Origin: Deltaproteobacteria bacterium
Lineage (GTDB): Bacteria > Desulfobacterota > B13-G15 > RBG-16-54-18
Length of the DNA: 5,293 bases
Reading direction: 5' to 3'
Assembly: GCA_003646745.1 (NCBI GenBank)
Contig: QMLM01000125.1
Location: forward strand, 1-5,293
Notes under the pieces: generated by a model
What the model was told of the DNA's origin: nothing
Seen by the model: only the letters and a program-made list of their open reading frames with translations
The model's database searches: none
Part shown: positions 1 to 4,725 of the stretch, piece after piece
Layout: each line of letters begins with the position of its first letter
How positions within the stretch are numbered: position 1 is the stretch's first letter
Program-made: the position numbers and the translations under genes

Positions 1-15
1 CTGGAGGGATGGGTT

Positions 16-600
16 TTGCAGCAGAAGGTAATAAGATTGGTGCAGGAAAGTCTTAAGGTGAAGGAAAGGTTTTTCCGGGAAAATTTGGATGCCATAACGG
101 AGGTAGCTCATCTCATAGCAAAGGTCCTTCGCCGAGGTAACAAAATCCTTATCTTCGGCAATGGTGGAAGCGCCGCCGATGCCCAACATATAGCTGCGGA
201 GTTCGTTAACCGTTACCTCATAGACAGGGCACCTCTGCCGGCTATCGCCTTAACTACTGATACCTCCATTTTAACCAGCATAAGCAACGATGCGGACTTC
301 TCCCTCGTATTCGCCCGTCAAATAGAGGCCTTAGGGCGCAAGGATGATATTGCTTGGGGGATCAGCACTAGTGGAAAATCGCCCAATGTGATTAAAGGAT
401 TACGCAAGGCGAAAGAGATGGAGATGGTGACCATTGCCTTCACCGGGCAGGATGGAGGGGAGGTATTGAGGATAGCGGATTATGGATTAAATGTTGACTC
501 CCCCAGTATCCCCCGAATTCAGGAGACACATATAACCTTGGGTCACATAATATGTGAATTGGTAGAGGAAGAGCTTTTCCACTCAGGGAGATGGGGATGA
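16..600 (+). CDS. gmhA: Phosphoheptose isomerase (sedoheptulose-7-phosphate isomerase), SIS domain
   Basis: GmhA converts sedoheptulose 7-phosphate to D-glycero-D-manno-heptose 7-phosphate in the cytoplasm, the first step towards the ADP-heptose of LPS inner core. The 194-aa product has the usual family length and is one SIS domain. Its phosphate-binding loop GNGGSAADAQHIAAEF lies at residues 48-63. The likely metal/catalytic residues His58 and Glu62, and Gln169 and His177 in RIQETHITLGH, keep the 4- and 8-residue spacings of characterised GmhA enzymes. STSGKSPNV (about 117-125) is the second SIS sugar-phosphate loop. I take TTG at 16 as the start: GGAGGG at 3-8 lies 7 nt upstream, and the ATG at 9 is out of frame. 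The frame is open to the left edge of the window, so a longer N-terminus cannot be excluded. The 3' end overlaps the next gene by 4 nt (ATGA), indicating co-translation. Confidence 0.93.
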   Translation: MQQKVIRLVQESLKVKERFFRENLDAITEVAHLIAKVLRRGNKILIFGNGGSAADAQHIAAEFVNRYLIDRAPLPAIALTTDTSILTSISNDADFSLVFARQIEALGRKDDIAWGISTSGKSPNVIKGLRKAKEMEMVTIAFTGQDGGEVLRIADYGLNVDSPSIPRIQETHITLGHIICELVEEELFHSGRWG

Positions 601-1559
601 AAAGGGGATATGATCAGCGCCCATTGGATTTTAAAGGGATAAGGACCTATTCCTTGAGGGAAAGGAAGAGTAAAGTGGATGTGGAACTGTTTGCCTCGCC
701 GTTGCGTCCTGGCTCTTCTCTTAAGGACTTTATCGACTCCCTTCCCAACCTTTTGGCTGCCAAAGACTTCAAGGAGGTGGTCACCCGCATTATTTCGGCC
801 GTCCAAGGCGGGAAAATGGTCCTCCTCGGGATGGGAGCTCATCCCATCAAGGTAGGGTTGAACACCATCATTATAGATCTGATGGAGAGGGGGGTCATTA
901 AGGGAGTTGCCATGAATGGCGCTGGTATCATCCACGATGTGGAGATTGCCATGATAGGGGCGACCTCCGAGGAGGTGGAGGAAGGACTAGAGGTGGGGCT
1001 GTTTGGATCGGCCAAGGAGACAGCAGAATTCATCAATGCCGCACTGAAAGATGGCCATCAGGAAGGGGTGGGGGTAGGAAGGGCCATAGGCAGAGCCATC
1101 CAGAAGAGTAACCTTCCCTATTTGGGGATGAGCATTTGTGCCGCCGCCTTTAGATTAAACATCCCTCTTACCGTGCATATTGCCATCGGCACAGATGTGG
1201 TGCATATTCATCCCTCCACAGATGGCTCCATACTTGGCGAGTTGACATATCGTGATTTTCGGCTTTTTGCTTCCTTGGTTGCCTCTTTAGAAGGGGGGGT
1301 GTACATTAATTTGGGATCAGCGGTAATACTGCCCGAGGTATTTCTGAAGGCCTTGAGTGCAGCGAGGAATTTAGGATATAAAGTCGAGGATTTCGCCACC
1401 TTGAATATGGACTTCATTCAACACTACCGCCCCCTGCAAAATGTGGTTCGCAGACCCACCTCTAAAGGGGGAAAGGGGGTTTTTCTAACCGGTCACCATG
1501 AGATCATGTTTCCTCTATTGGCTGCTGCCGTATTGGATGGTTTGGGGAGCAAAAGCTAA
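597..1559 (+). CDS. Deoxyhypusine synthase-like protein of unknown bacterial function
   Basis: This 320-aa protein resembles the deoxyhypusine synthase fold family (NAD-dependent; in eukaryotes and archaea it puts the butylamine of spermidine on eIF5A). Family-like landmarks appear in order: GMGAHPIKVGL (78-88), the Gly-rich MNGAGIIHDVE (106-116, matching the TAGGxEED region), HPSTDGSILGE (205-215, matching SPALTDGSLGD), INLGSAVILPE (237-247, matching the GGG(V)KH region) and a C-terminal HEIMFPLLAAA (301-311, matching ASLVFPLL). The active-site lysine of true deoxyhypusine synthases cannot be placed with confidence: only an RRPTSKGGKG stretch (285-294) lies nearby. Bacteria lack eIF5A, so hypusine formation is unlikely. 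A homospermidine-synthase-like or sugar-related role is possible but unproven. I prefer ATG 597 over ATG 591: it gives the ATGA overlap with gmhA and puts GGGAG (586-590) 6 nt upstream, whereas that motif abuts ATG 591. Coupling to gmhA suggests a link with heptose/envelope synthesis. Confidence 0.72.
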   Translation: MKRGYDQRPLDFKGIRTYSLRERKSKVDVELFASPLRPGSSLKDFIDSLPNLLAAKDFKEVVTRIISAVQGGKMVLLGMGAHPIKVGLNTIIIDLMERGVIKGVAMNGAGIIHDVEIAMIGATSEEVEEGLEVGLFGSAKETAEFINAALKDGHQEGVGVGRAIGRAIQKSNLPYLGMSICAAAFRLNIPLTVHIAIGTDVVHIHPSTDGSILGELTYRDFRLFASLVASLEGGVYINLGSAVILPEVFLKALSAARNLGYKVEDFATLNMDFIQHYRPLQNVVRRPTSKGGKGVFLTGHHEIMFPLLAAAVLDGLGSKS

Positions 1560-1575
1560 AATCTTCTTTTCCCCC

Positions 1576-1604
1576 TTGACAGGGTTAGAGGGGGGATATA
1601 TATA
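1576..1604 (+). promoter_or_regulatory. Sigma70-like promoter for the arsR unit
   Basis: TTGACA (1576-1581), 17 nt, then TATATA (1599-1604) matches the vegetative consensus well and lies 34 nt before the arsR start. Caution: the TTGACA sits inside a C-rich/G-rich hairpin-like tract (1570-1596) that might be a dispersed repeat, so the -35 match could be incidental. Confidence 0.55.
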
Positions 1605-1628
1605 TTATTATTCAAATATATTAATTAA
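1600..1628 (+). promoter_or_regulatory. AT-rich candidate ArsR operator
   Basis: The stretch between the -10 box and the arsR ribosome-binding site is almost pure A/T. It holds a direct repeat ATATATTA (1600-1607 and 1616-1623), an ATTCAA half-site (1610-1615) and a perfect TTAATTAA palindrome (1621-1628). ArsR-family repressors commonly bind AT-rich dyads overlapping their own promoter, so autoregulation here is a reasonable inference. The exact operator cannot be fixed from one sequence. Confidence 0.35.
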
Positions 1629-1637
1629 AGAGGTGGT

Positions 1638-1916
1638 ATGGAGCTGAGAGATTTTGCAAAAGAGGCCGATTTGCTGAAGACTTTGGGACATCCTATACGT
1701 TTGAATATCCTGAACGTTCTTCTGGGAGAAGATGCTTGTGTGAAGAATATTTGGGGGTGTCTCGAGATTCCCCAAGCTACGGTTTCCCAACACTTGGCGA
1801 TCCTCAAGAGCAAAGGGATAGTAATGGCTCAGCGGGAAGGGGTGATGGTGCGCTATTCGGTAACAGACCCTAGGGTGAGAAGGATCATCGAAGCCTTGAA
1901 GGAGGAAGACCATTGA
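1638..1916 (+). CDS. ArsR/SmtB-family winged-helix transcriptional regulator with Cys-x6-Cys
   Basis: This 92-aa protein is the minimal length for an ArsR/SmtB repressor. ADLLKTLGHPIRLNILNVLL (10-29) is the family's opening helix pair. IPQATVSQHLAILKSKGIV (44-62) is the recognition helix-turn-helix, and AQREGVMVRYSV (64-75) forms the wing. Cys34 and Cys41 lie six residues apart in the segment before the recognition helix, close to where ArsR-type metal or arsenite sensors carry ligands. The usual ELCVC signature is absent, and a thiol-redox or sulfur-species sensing pair is equally possible. AAAGAGGTGG upstream of ATG 1638 contains the ribosome-binding site. Its stop overlaps the start of the small Sec-containing gene (TTGA), so the two are probably co-translated. 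Likely targets are its own promoter and perhaps the thiol-redox operon downstream. The effector is unknown. Confidence 0.9.
   Translation: MELRDFAKEADLLKTLGHPIRLNILNVLLGEDACVKNIWGCLEIPQATVSQHLAILKSKGIVMAQREGVMVRYSVTDPRVRRIIEALKEEDH
1901..1915 (+). promoter_or_regulatory. Strong ribosome-binding site and TTG start of the small Sec gene
   Basis: GGAGG at 1901-1905 lies 7 nt before TTG 1913, inside the 3' end of the arsR-like gene. The TTG overlaps the arsR stop as TTGA. An optimal Shine-Dalgarno at this spacing is the main evidence that translation restarts here, and it decides the start of the 46-aa product. Confidence 0.75.
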
Positions 1917-2053
1917 AGGAACTCGGTTGGTTGATATTGGTGGTGGCCGGATGGCTCATCTTGAACAAATATCTCCTTCCTAAAATAGGGGTTGACACCT
2001 GATTGAGTCAGAGCTGCCGGGTCGAGGATCGATCCAAAAGGGACCGGAAATAA
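1913..2053 (+). CDS. Candidate small membrane-anchored selenoprotein (in-frame TGA at 2000-2002 = Sec)
   Basis: I do not recognise this as a named gene. From TTG 1913 the frame encodes one hydrophobic helix (residues 4-18, GWLILVVAGWLIL core), then NKYLLPKIGVDT. It then meets TGA at codon 30 and continues LSQSCRVEDRSKRDRK to TAA at 2051-2053. Read as selenocysteine, the TGA gives a 46-aa protein with Sec30-x4-Cys35 just after a membrane anchor. A thiol pair in that position is a plausible redox centre able to form a selenenylsulfide. Basic residues follow the helix, so the Sec/Cys part is predicted to face the cytoplasm. A SECIS-like hairpin at 2019-2035 supports recoding. The 4-nt overlap with arsR and strong Shine-Dalgarno support translation. 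The thioredoxin/CcdA operon downstream suggests a thiol-redox role. The alternative is a 29-aa membrane peptide ending at the TGA. The protein sense of the readthrough, with a Cys and a clean stop 17 codons on, favours recoding but does not prove it. Confidence 0.6.
2019..2035 (+). promoter_or_regulatory. Bacterial SECIS-like hairpin after the in-frame TGA
   Basis: The arms GGGTCGA (2019-2025) and TCGATCC (2029-2035) form a 7-bp stem with one G-U pair, closed by a GGA loop (2026-2028). The loop begins 23 nt after the TGA, and its first two bases are G. This fits the general bacterial SECIS pattern: a short hairpin within roughly 16-37 nt of the UGA, with a G among the first two loop bases. 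The element lies inside the coding sequence, as bacterial SECIS elements do. Confidence 0.55.
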
Positions 2054-2210
2054 GAAGAAGGTCTTTCGGTAAAGGGGAGAAGAGGGTAGGCGTTTGGCGT
2101 AGGGAACTGCATATCTAAGAGATTGGAAGATTAGCAGAATTTAGCCAGAAGCGGGCTTTTGAATGGAGTATTCAATACCAAATTAAAAAAGACGGAGGGG
2201 GAAGAGAAAG
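2054..2210 (+). other. Intergenic region between the small Sec gene and the fmdB-like gene
   Basis: This 157-nt stretch has no credible open reading frame. The only ATG-led frame near its end (2163) is 7 codons long. I see no convincing sigma70 promoter and no hairpin followed by a T-run, so the arsR unit may read through into the redox operon. An inverted repeat (2159-2175) and an A-rich leader with a GGAGGGGG ribosome-binding site before ATG 2211 are the notable elements. Confidence 0.5.
2159..2175 (+). repeat. Inverted repeat TTGAAT-N5-ATTCAA upstream of the redox operon
   Basis: Perfect 6-bp arms TTGAAT (2159-2164) and ATTCAA (2170-2175) flank 5 nt and end 35 nt before the fmdB-like start. 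ATTCAA also occurs in the arsR promoter region (1610-1615). TTGAAT/ATTCAA-type dyads resemble operators of ArsR-family repressors, so this may be a second binding site of the upstream regulator. No T-run follows, so it is not a terminator. Confidence 0.4.
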
Positions 2211-2411
2211 ATGCCTCTATATGAGTATCGCTGCAGGGCGTGCGGACATAATTTTGAGACATTAAGAGGGCTTCAAGAAAGAGATGAAGAGGTGGTTTGT
2301 CCCAAATGCGGCCAGAAGAAGGCGGAAAGGCTCCTTTCCGCCTTTAGCTCAGTGAAGGGAGGTTCGTCAAGTTCAAGTTTTAGCTCATGTGGCACAGGAG
2401 GATTTACCTGA
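2211..2411 (+). CDS. FmdB-family zinc-ribbon protein
   Basis: The N-terminus MPLYEYRCRACGHNFE followed by VVCPKCGQKKAERLLS is the signature of the small FmdB/CxxC_CxxC zinc-ribbon family. Cys8, Cys11, Cys30 and Cys33 are the expected zinc ligands. Family members are usually 60-110 aa, and 66 aa fits. The tail is a flexible Gly/Ser-rich segment with one extra Cys (SFSSCGTGGFT), also common in the family. The biochemical role is not established; names referring to formamidase regulation come from one early example. ATG 2211 follows a GGAGGGGG ribosome-binding site. The gene precedes trxA by 56 nt. The TGA stop is followed by one codon (GCC) and TAA. A hairpin 19 nt downstream raises the possibility that TGA is read as selenocysteine, which would end the protein in Sec-Ala at 2417; the shorter form is annotated here. 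Confidence 0.88.
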   Translation: MPLYEYRCRACGHNFETLRGLQERDEEVVCPKCGQKKAERLLSAFSSVKGGSSSSSFSSCGTGGFT

Positions 2412-2424
2412 GCCTAACAGTTAA

Positions 2425-2441
2425 GGCGATGGTCTATCGCC
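2425..2441 (+). promoter_or_regulatory. Hairpin with GGTCT loop after the fmdB TGA (SECIS-like or processing hairpin)
   Basis: GGCGAT (2425-2430) and ATCGCC (2436-2441) form a perfect 6-bp stem around GGTCT (2431-2435). The loop starts 19 nt after the TGA of the fmdB-like gene. The loop sequence GGUCU is the one found in the well-studied Escherichia coli fdhF SECIS. No T-run follows, so it is not an intrinsic terminator. It may be a SECIS, or simply an mRNA stabilising/processing hairpin between fmdB and trxA. Confidence 0.4.
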
Positions 2442-2467
2442 AATCATAATTTGAGGAGAATTAAAAG

Positions 2468-2794
2468 ATGGCGGAGGACTTGATTATACTTTCCGACGAT
2501 AATTTCGATGCGGAGATCGGGAATTCAGAGCTTCCCTTTTTGGTAGATTTCTGGGCAGCTTGGTGCGCCCCTTGTCATATGATTGCCCCTGCTGTAGAAG
2601 AGCTGGCGCGAGAGTATCGGGGGAGAGTGAAGTTCGGAAAGATGAACGTAGATGAAAACCCCCTCACTCCGGGGAGGTTTGGGATTAGAAGTATCCCCAC
2701 CTTGCTTCTGTTCAAGGATGGGCAGGTAATCGATAAAGTCATTGGGGCTGTCCCCAAAGAGGCCCTTGAGAACCTCATCAAAAAGGCCCTCTGA
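2468..2794 (+). CDS. trxA: Thioredoxin (WCAPC active site)
   Basis: A 108-aa cytoplasmic thioredoxin, the standard length for the family. It lacks a signal peptide. LPFLVDFWAAWCAPCHMIAP (22-41) contains the active-site disulfide Cys33-Ala-Pro-Cys36 and the buried Asp27. SIPTLLLF (75-82) carries the cis-proline at 77, and the GAVPKEALENLI helix closes the fold. The canonical WCGPC has Gly replaced by Ala; WCAPC is seen in other bacterial thioredoxins and should be functional. GAGGAG at 2453-2458 lies 9 nt before the ATG. The stop overlaps the ATG of ccdA by one base (TGATG). In this context it probably donates electrons to CcdA, besides any general role in reducing cytoplasmic disulfides. Confidence 0.95.
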   Translation: MAEDLIILSDDNFDAEIGNSELPFLVDFWAAWCAPCHMIAPAVEELAREYRGRVKFGKMNVDENPLTPGRFGIRSIPTLLLFKDGQVIDKVIGAVPKEALENLIKKAL

Positions 2795-3498
2795 TGGTTG
2801 AACAAGTCCCCCTGTTCATTTCCTTTTTGGCAGGGGTGTTGAGTTTTCTATCTCCGTGTGTCCTGCCCCTGATTCCGGCATATATCTCTTTTATTACGGG
2901 CCTTTCCGTAGCTGAGATGACCTCCCCAGAAGTAGTGCAGAGGGATATAGGAAGGTTAAGGGGGATCTTGGCCCAGTCTTTGCTATTTGTAAGCGGGTTT
3001 TCCCTCATCTTTGTGCTCATGGGGGCTTCCGCCACCTACCTGGGTGGACTCATTGCTACCTACCACCACATTCTGCGCATTGGTGGGGGGATAGTGGTCG
3101 TGGCATTCGGCTTGCACATGATGGGTGTATTTAACCTAAAGTTCCTCCAATATGAACGCAGGACTCATTTGGAGCGCAAGCCCGCCCATTTTTTTGGTGC
3201 TGCAGTGGTAGGAGCGGCTTTTGCCTTGGGGTGGACCCCCTGTATCGGTCCTATCTTGGGTTCCATACTTACTTATGCAAGCACCCAGAAGACAGTGACC
3301 AAAGGGATCCTCCTGCTTTCCCTTTACTCCCTGGGAATGGCCATCCCCTTTTTGGCTTCAAGCCTGGCGATAGGGGGCTTTTTGCGTATTTTTTCCAGGA
3401 TAAAGAATTACTTCCGCGTTATTTCTTTTGTAAGCGGTGGTATATTGATCGTAGTAGGGATATTGATCTTGACCGGCAACCTTCAGCGCTGGATATGA
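2794..3498 (+). CDS. ccdA: CcdA-type cytochrome c biogenesis / thiol-disulfide interchange membrane protein
   Basis: This 234-aa integral membrane protein of the CcdA/DsbD-beta family has about six predicted transmembrane helices. LSFLSPCVLPLIPAY (16-30) carries redox Cys22, and ALGWTPCIGPILGS (144-157) carries Cys150. Both Pro-flanked cysteines sit in helices 1 and 4, as in characterised CcdA. These proteins take electrons from cytoplasmic thioredoxin and pass them to periplasmic thioredoxin-like proteins, for cytochrome c maturation or disulfide reduction. The length is that of CcdA, without the extra DsbD domains. The ATG shares one base with the trxA stop (TGATG) and has only a weak AAGG upstream, so translation is probably coupled. 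It overlaps the next gene by 4 nt (ATGA). The direct partners are therefore the flanking thioredoxin and the exported CRYC protein. Confidence 0.92.
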   Translation: MVEQVPLFISFLAGVLSFLSPCVLPLIPAYISFITGLSVAEMTSPEVVQRDIGRLRGILAQSLLFVSGFSLIFVLMGASATYLGGLIATYHHILRIGGGIVVVAFGLHMMGVFNLKFLQYERRTHLERKPAHFFGAAVVGAAFALGWTPCIGPILGSILTYASTQKTVTKGILLLSLYSLGMAIPFLASSLAIGGFLRIFSRIKNYFRVISFVSGGILIVVGILILTGNLQRWI

Positions 3499-3974
3499 AA
3501 TTTAATTATAGGTATCTCATCATCATTTTTGCTTTATTGTTTTTGTCCTGTGAGCTTGGCTTTGCGGGTTCTTTCCCGTATCACGTTGTCTGGAGAGACT
3601 ATGAAGAGGGGGTAAAATTCGCCAGAGAGACAAAGAAACCCCTTATGATCGCCTTCTTCAGCGAACGTTGTCGATATTGTAAGCTCATGGATAAGGTCAC
3701 CTTTAACGATTTAGAAGTAGCCAAGGCCCTGAACGAAAAATTTGTTTCCGTAAAGGTAGACATTGGGCAGCATGGTGACCTCGCCCGTTTGTATATGGTC
3801 AGCGCTTTACCCACTATATGGTTCCTCACCTCTGAGGGCGAAGGGATTGGGCGAATCTTCGGTTACCATCCCCCTCGTGCCTTTCTACCAGTGTTAGAAT
3901 ATATCGGGGATGGTTACTATAAAAAGATGGTCTTTGAGGATTTTATGCGTACGAGGGGGAAGGGGAAAAGGTGA
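3495..3974 (+). CDS. Exported thioredoxin-like protein (CRYC motif)
   Basis: A 159-aa thioredoxin-fold protein with an N-terminal export signal: KFNYR, then the hydrophobic core YLIIIFALLFLS (7-18). Cleavage could follow FAG (around residue 25). Cys19 in LFLSC could alternatively be lipidated, but the lipobox is imperfect. The mature part has WRDYEEGVKFARETKKPLMIAFF, then the redox motif Cys59-Arg-Tyr-Cys62 and the cis-proline loop ALPTIWF (104-110, Pro106). This pattern matches the 'thioredoxin_7/DUF255-like' periplasmic group. It should receive electrons from CcdA and reduce a periplasmic disulfide target such as an apocytochrome c or another thiol protein; the target is unknown. I start at ATG 3495, which overlaps the ccdA stop as ATGA and places the signal peptide at the N-terminus. 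The same frame is open back to 3231, but that part lies over ccdA and encodes no sensible domain. Confidence 0.85.
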   Translation: MKFNYRYLIIIFALLFLSCELGFAGSFPYHVVWRDYEEGVKFARETKKPLMIAFFSERCRYCKLMDKVTFNDLEVAKALNEKFVSVKVDIGQHGDLARLYMVSALPTIWFLTSEGEGIGRIFGYHPPRAFLPVLEYIGDGYYKKMVFEDFMRTRGKGKR

Positions 3975-3978
3975 TAGA

Positions 3979-4659
3979 TTATTTCGACTTGACTCCCAAC
4001 TTTTTTAACCTTAGTGTTGCCAAATTCGCCCACGGGGTCGCAGGGGAAAGTTTTAGGGCATCTCGGTAAAAGGTGGATGCCTTTGTCGCATTGCCCAATT
4101 TTTCCCAACACATTCCCATTTGCAACAGGACATAAGGCTTAAGCCACCCCTGTTCCAAAGACAGGACTTGTTGAAAGCAATCTATTGCCTTCTGATATTT
4201 TCCCTTGGCCAAATAGGAGTTCCCCATGGCGTTGAAGGCAATGGCCCGCAAGAAGGCCTCCGAGGAACTTTTCGTAAAGCGCTCAAAGTCTGCAATGGCC
4301 CGATCGTAATCTCTCCGCAGCATATAGCACCTTCCCCGATATAGGAGGGCCATCTTTGCGGCCCTGGTCCGCGGGTGGTCCTTTATTACCCTTGTGAAGA
4401 CCTGAAGGGCTTCTTTAGTTTTTTCCTCCTGATGGTAAAGGGTTATTCCTCTCCCCAGCAGGGCGAAGGCCCTTTCCTCGCTGATCGTCATATGCTGTCG
4501 CCAGAGGATGAGGGCCAAGATAATTACCCCCACTAGAAGGAAACCCAACCCTATGTATTTTAAGTGGACCAAGGCATAGTTCATAGCCCTAGATCCCCAG
4601 GTAATGAATTCGTCGGGTTCTTTAAGTTTCTTTTTCGGAATTTTCCTCTTGGCAACCAT
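3979..4659 (-). CDS. Membrane-anchored tetratricopeptide-repeat (TPR) protein
   Basis: A 226-aa protein with a basic, cytoplasmic N-terminus (VAKRKIPKKKLK), a single transmembrane helix at about 35-53 (YIGLGFLLVGVIILALILW) and an extracytoplasmic TPR region. TPR-like helical pairs are visible at about 64-95 (AFALLGRGITLYHQEEKTKEALQVF), 101-130 (ALLYRGRCYMLRRDYDRAIADFERF), 138-170 (RAIAFNAMGNSYLAKGKYQKAIDCFQQVL) and 174-206 (PYVLLQMGMCWEKLGNATKASTFYRDAL). The architecture resembles YfgM/TPR_21-type inner-membrane proteins that assist envelope assembly, but the specific function is not recognisable. CAT at 4657-4659 is the start, with GGGAG (4667-4671, complement) 7 nt upstream. The gene converges on the thioredoxin-like gene with only 4 nt between stops and no evident terminator on either strand, so the two transcripts probably overlap at their 3' ends. 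Confidence 0.85.
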   Translation of the reverse strand: MVAKRKIPKKKLKEPDEFITWGSRAMNYALVHLKYIGLGFLLVGVIILALILWRQHMTISEERAFALLGRGITLYHQEEKTKEALQVFTRVIKDHPRTRAAKMALLYRGRCYMLRRDYDRAIADFERFTKSSSEAFLRAIAFNAMGNSYLAKGKYQKAIDCFQQVLSLEQGWLKPYVLLQMGMCWEKLGNATKASTFYRDALKLSPATPWANLATLRLKKLGVKSK

Positions 4660-4684
4660 TTGTTTTCTCCCTATCTAGCCATTT

Positions 4685-4713
4685 CTTATATCCTTTTAGT
4701 CTCCCCTTGTCAA
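4685..4713 (-). promoter_or_regulatory. Sigma70-type promoter of the TPR gene
   Basis: On the minus strand, TTGACA (4713-4708) is separated by exactly 17 nt from TATAAG (4690-4685). This predicts a transcript start near 4678, about 20 nt before the coding start. It is the best consensus promoter in the window and suggests constitutive expression of the TPR gene. Confidence 0.75.
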
Positions 4714-4725
4714 CTCTTCGCCATC

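Noticed and set aside
591..596. ATG 591 as the start of the DHS-like gene
   Set aside because: The GGGAG motif abuts this ATG with no spacing, while ATG 597 has correct spacing and the usual ATGA overlap.
543..935. 130-codon minus-strand open frame over gmhA and the DHS-like gene
   Set aside because: It is antisense to two well-supported genes, has a low-complexity His/Pro-rich product with no recognisable domain, and has no ribosome-binding site that I could make out.
1570..1596. Intrinsic terminator after the DHS-like gene
   Set aside because: The 7-bp TCCCCCT/AGGGGGA stem has a 13-nt loop and is followed by alternating AT, not a T-run. The same bases fit a promoter or repeat better.
2425..2441. 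Intrinsic terminator after the fmdB-like gene
   Set aside because: The stem is strong, but AATCATAATTT follows instead of a T-run, and trxA starts 27 nt later in an apparent operon.
3231..3494. Open frame upstream of, and in phase with, the exported thioredoxin-like gene
   Set aside because: It lies over ccdA in another frame, has no domain resemblance, and starting there would bury the clear signal peptide that begins at ATG 3495.
3972..3974. TGA of the thioredoxin-like gene as a Sec codon
   Set aside because: TAG follows immediately, and I found no hairpin with a suitable loop at the right distance.
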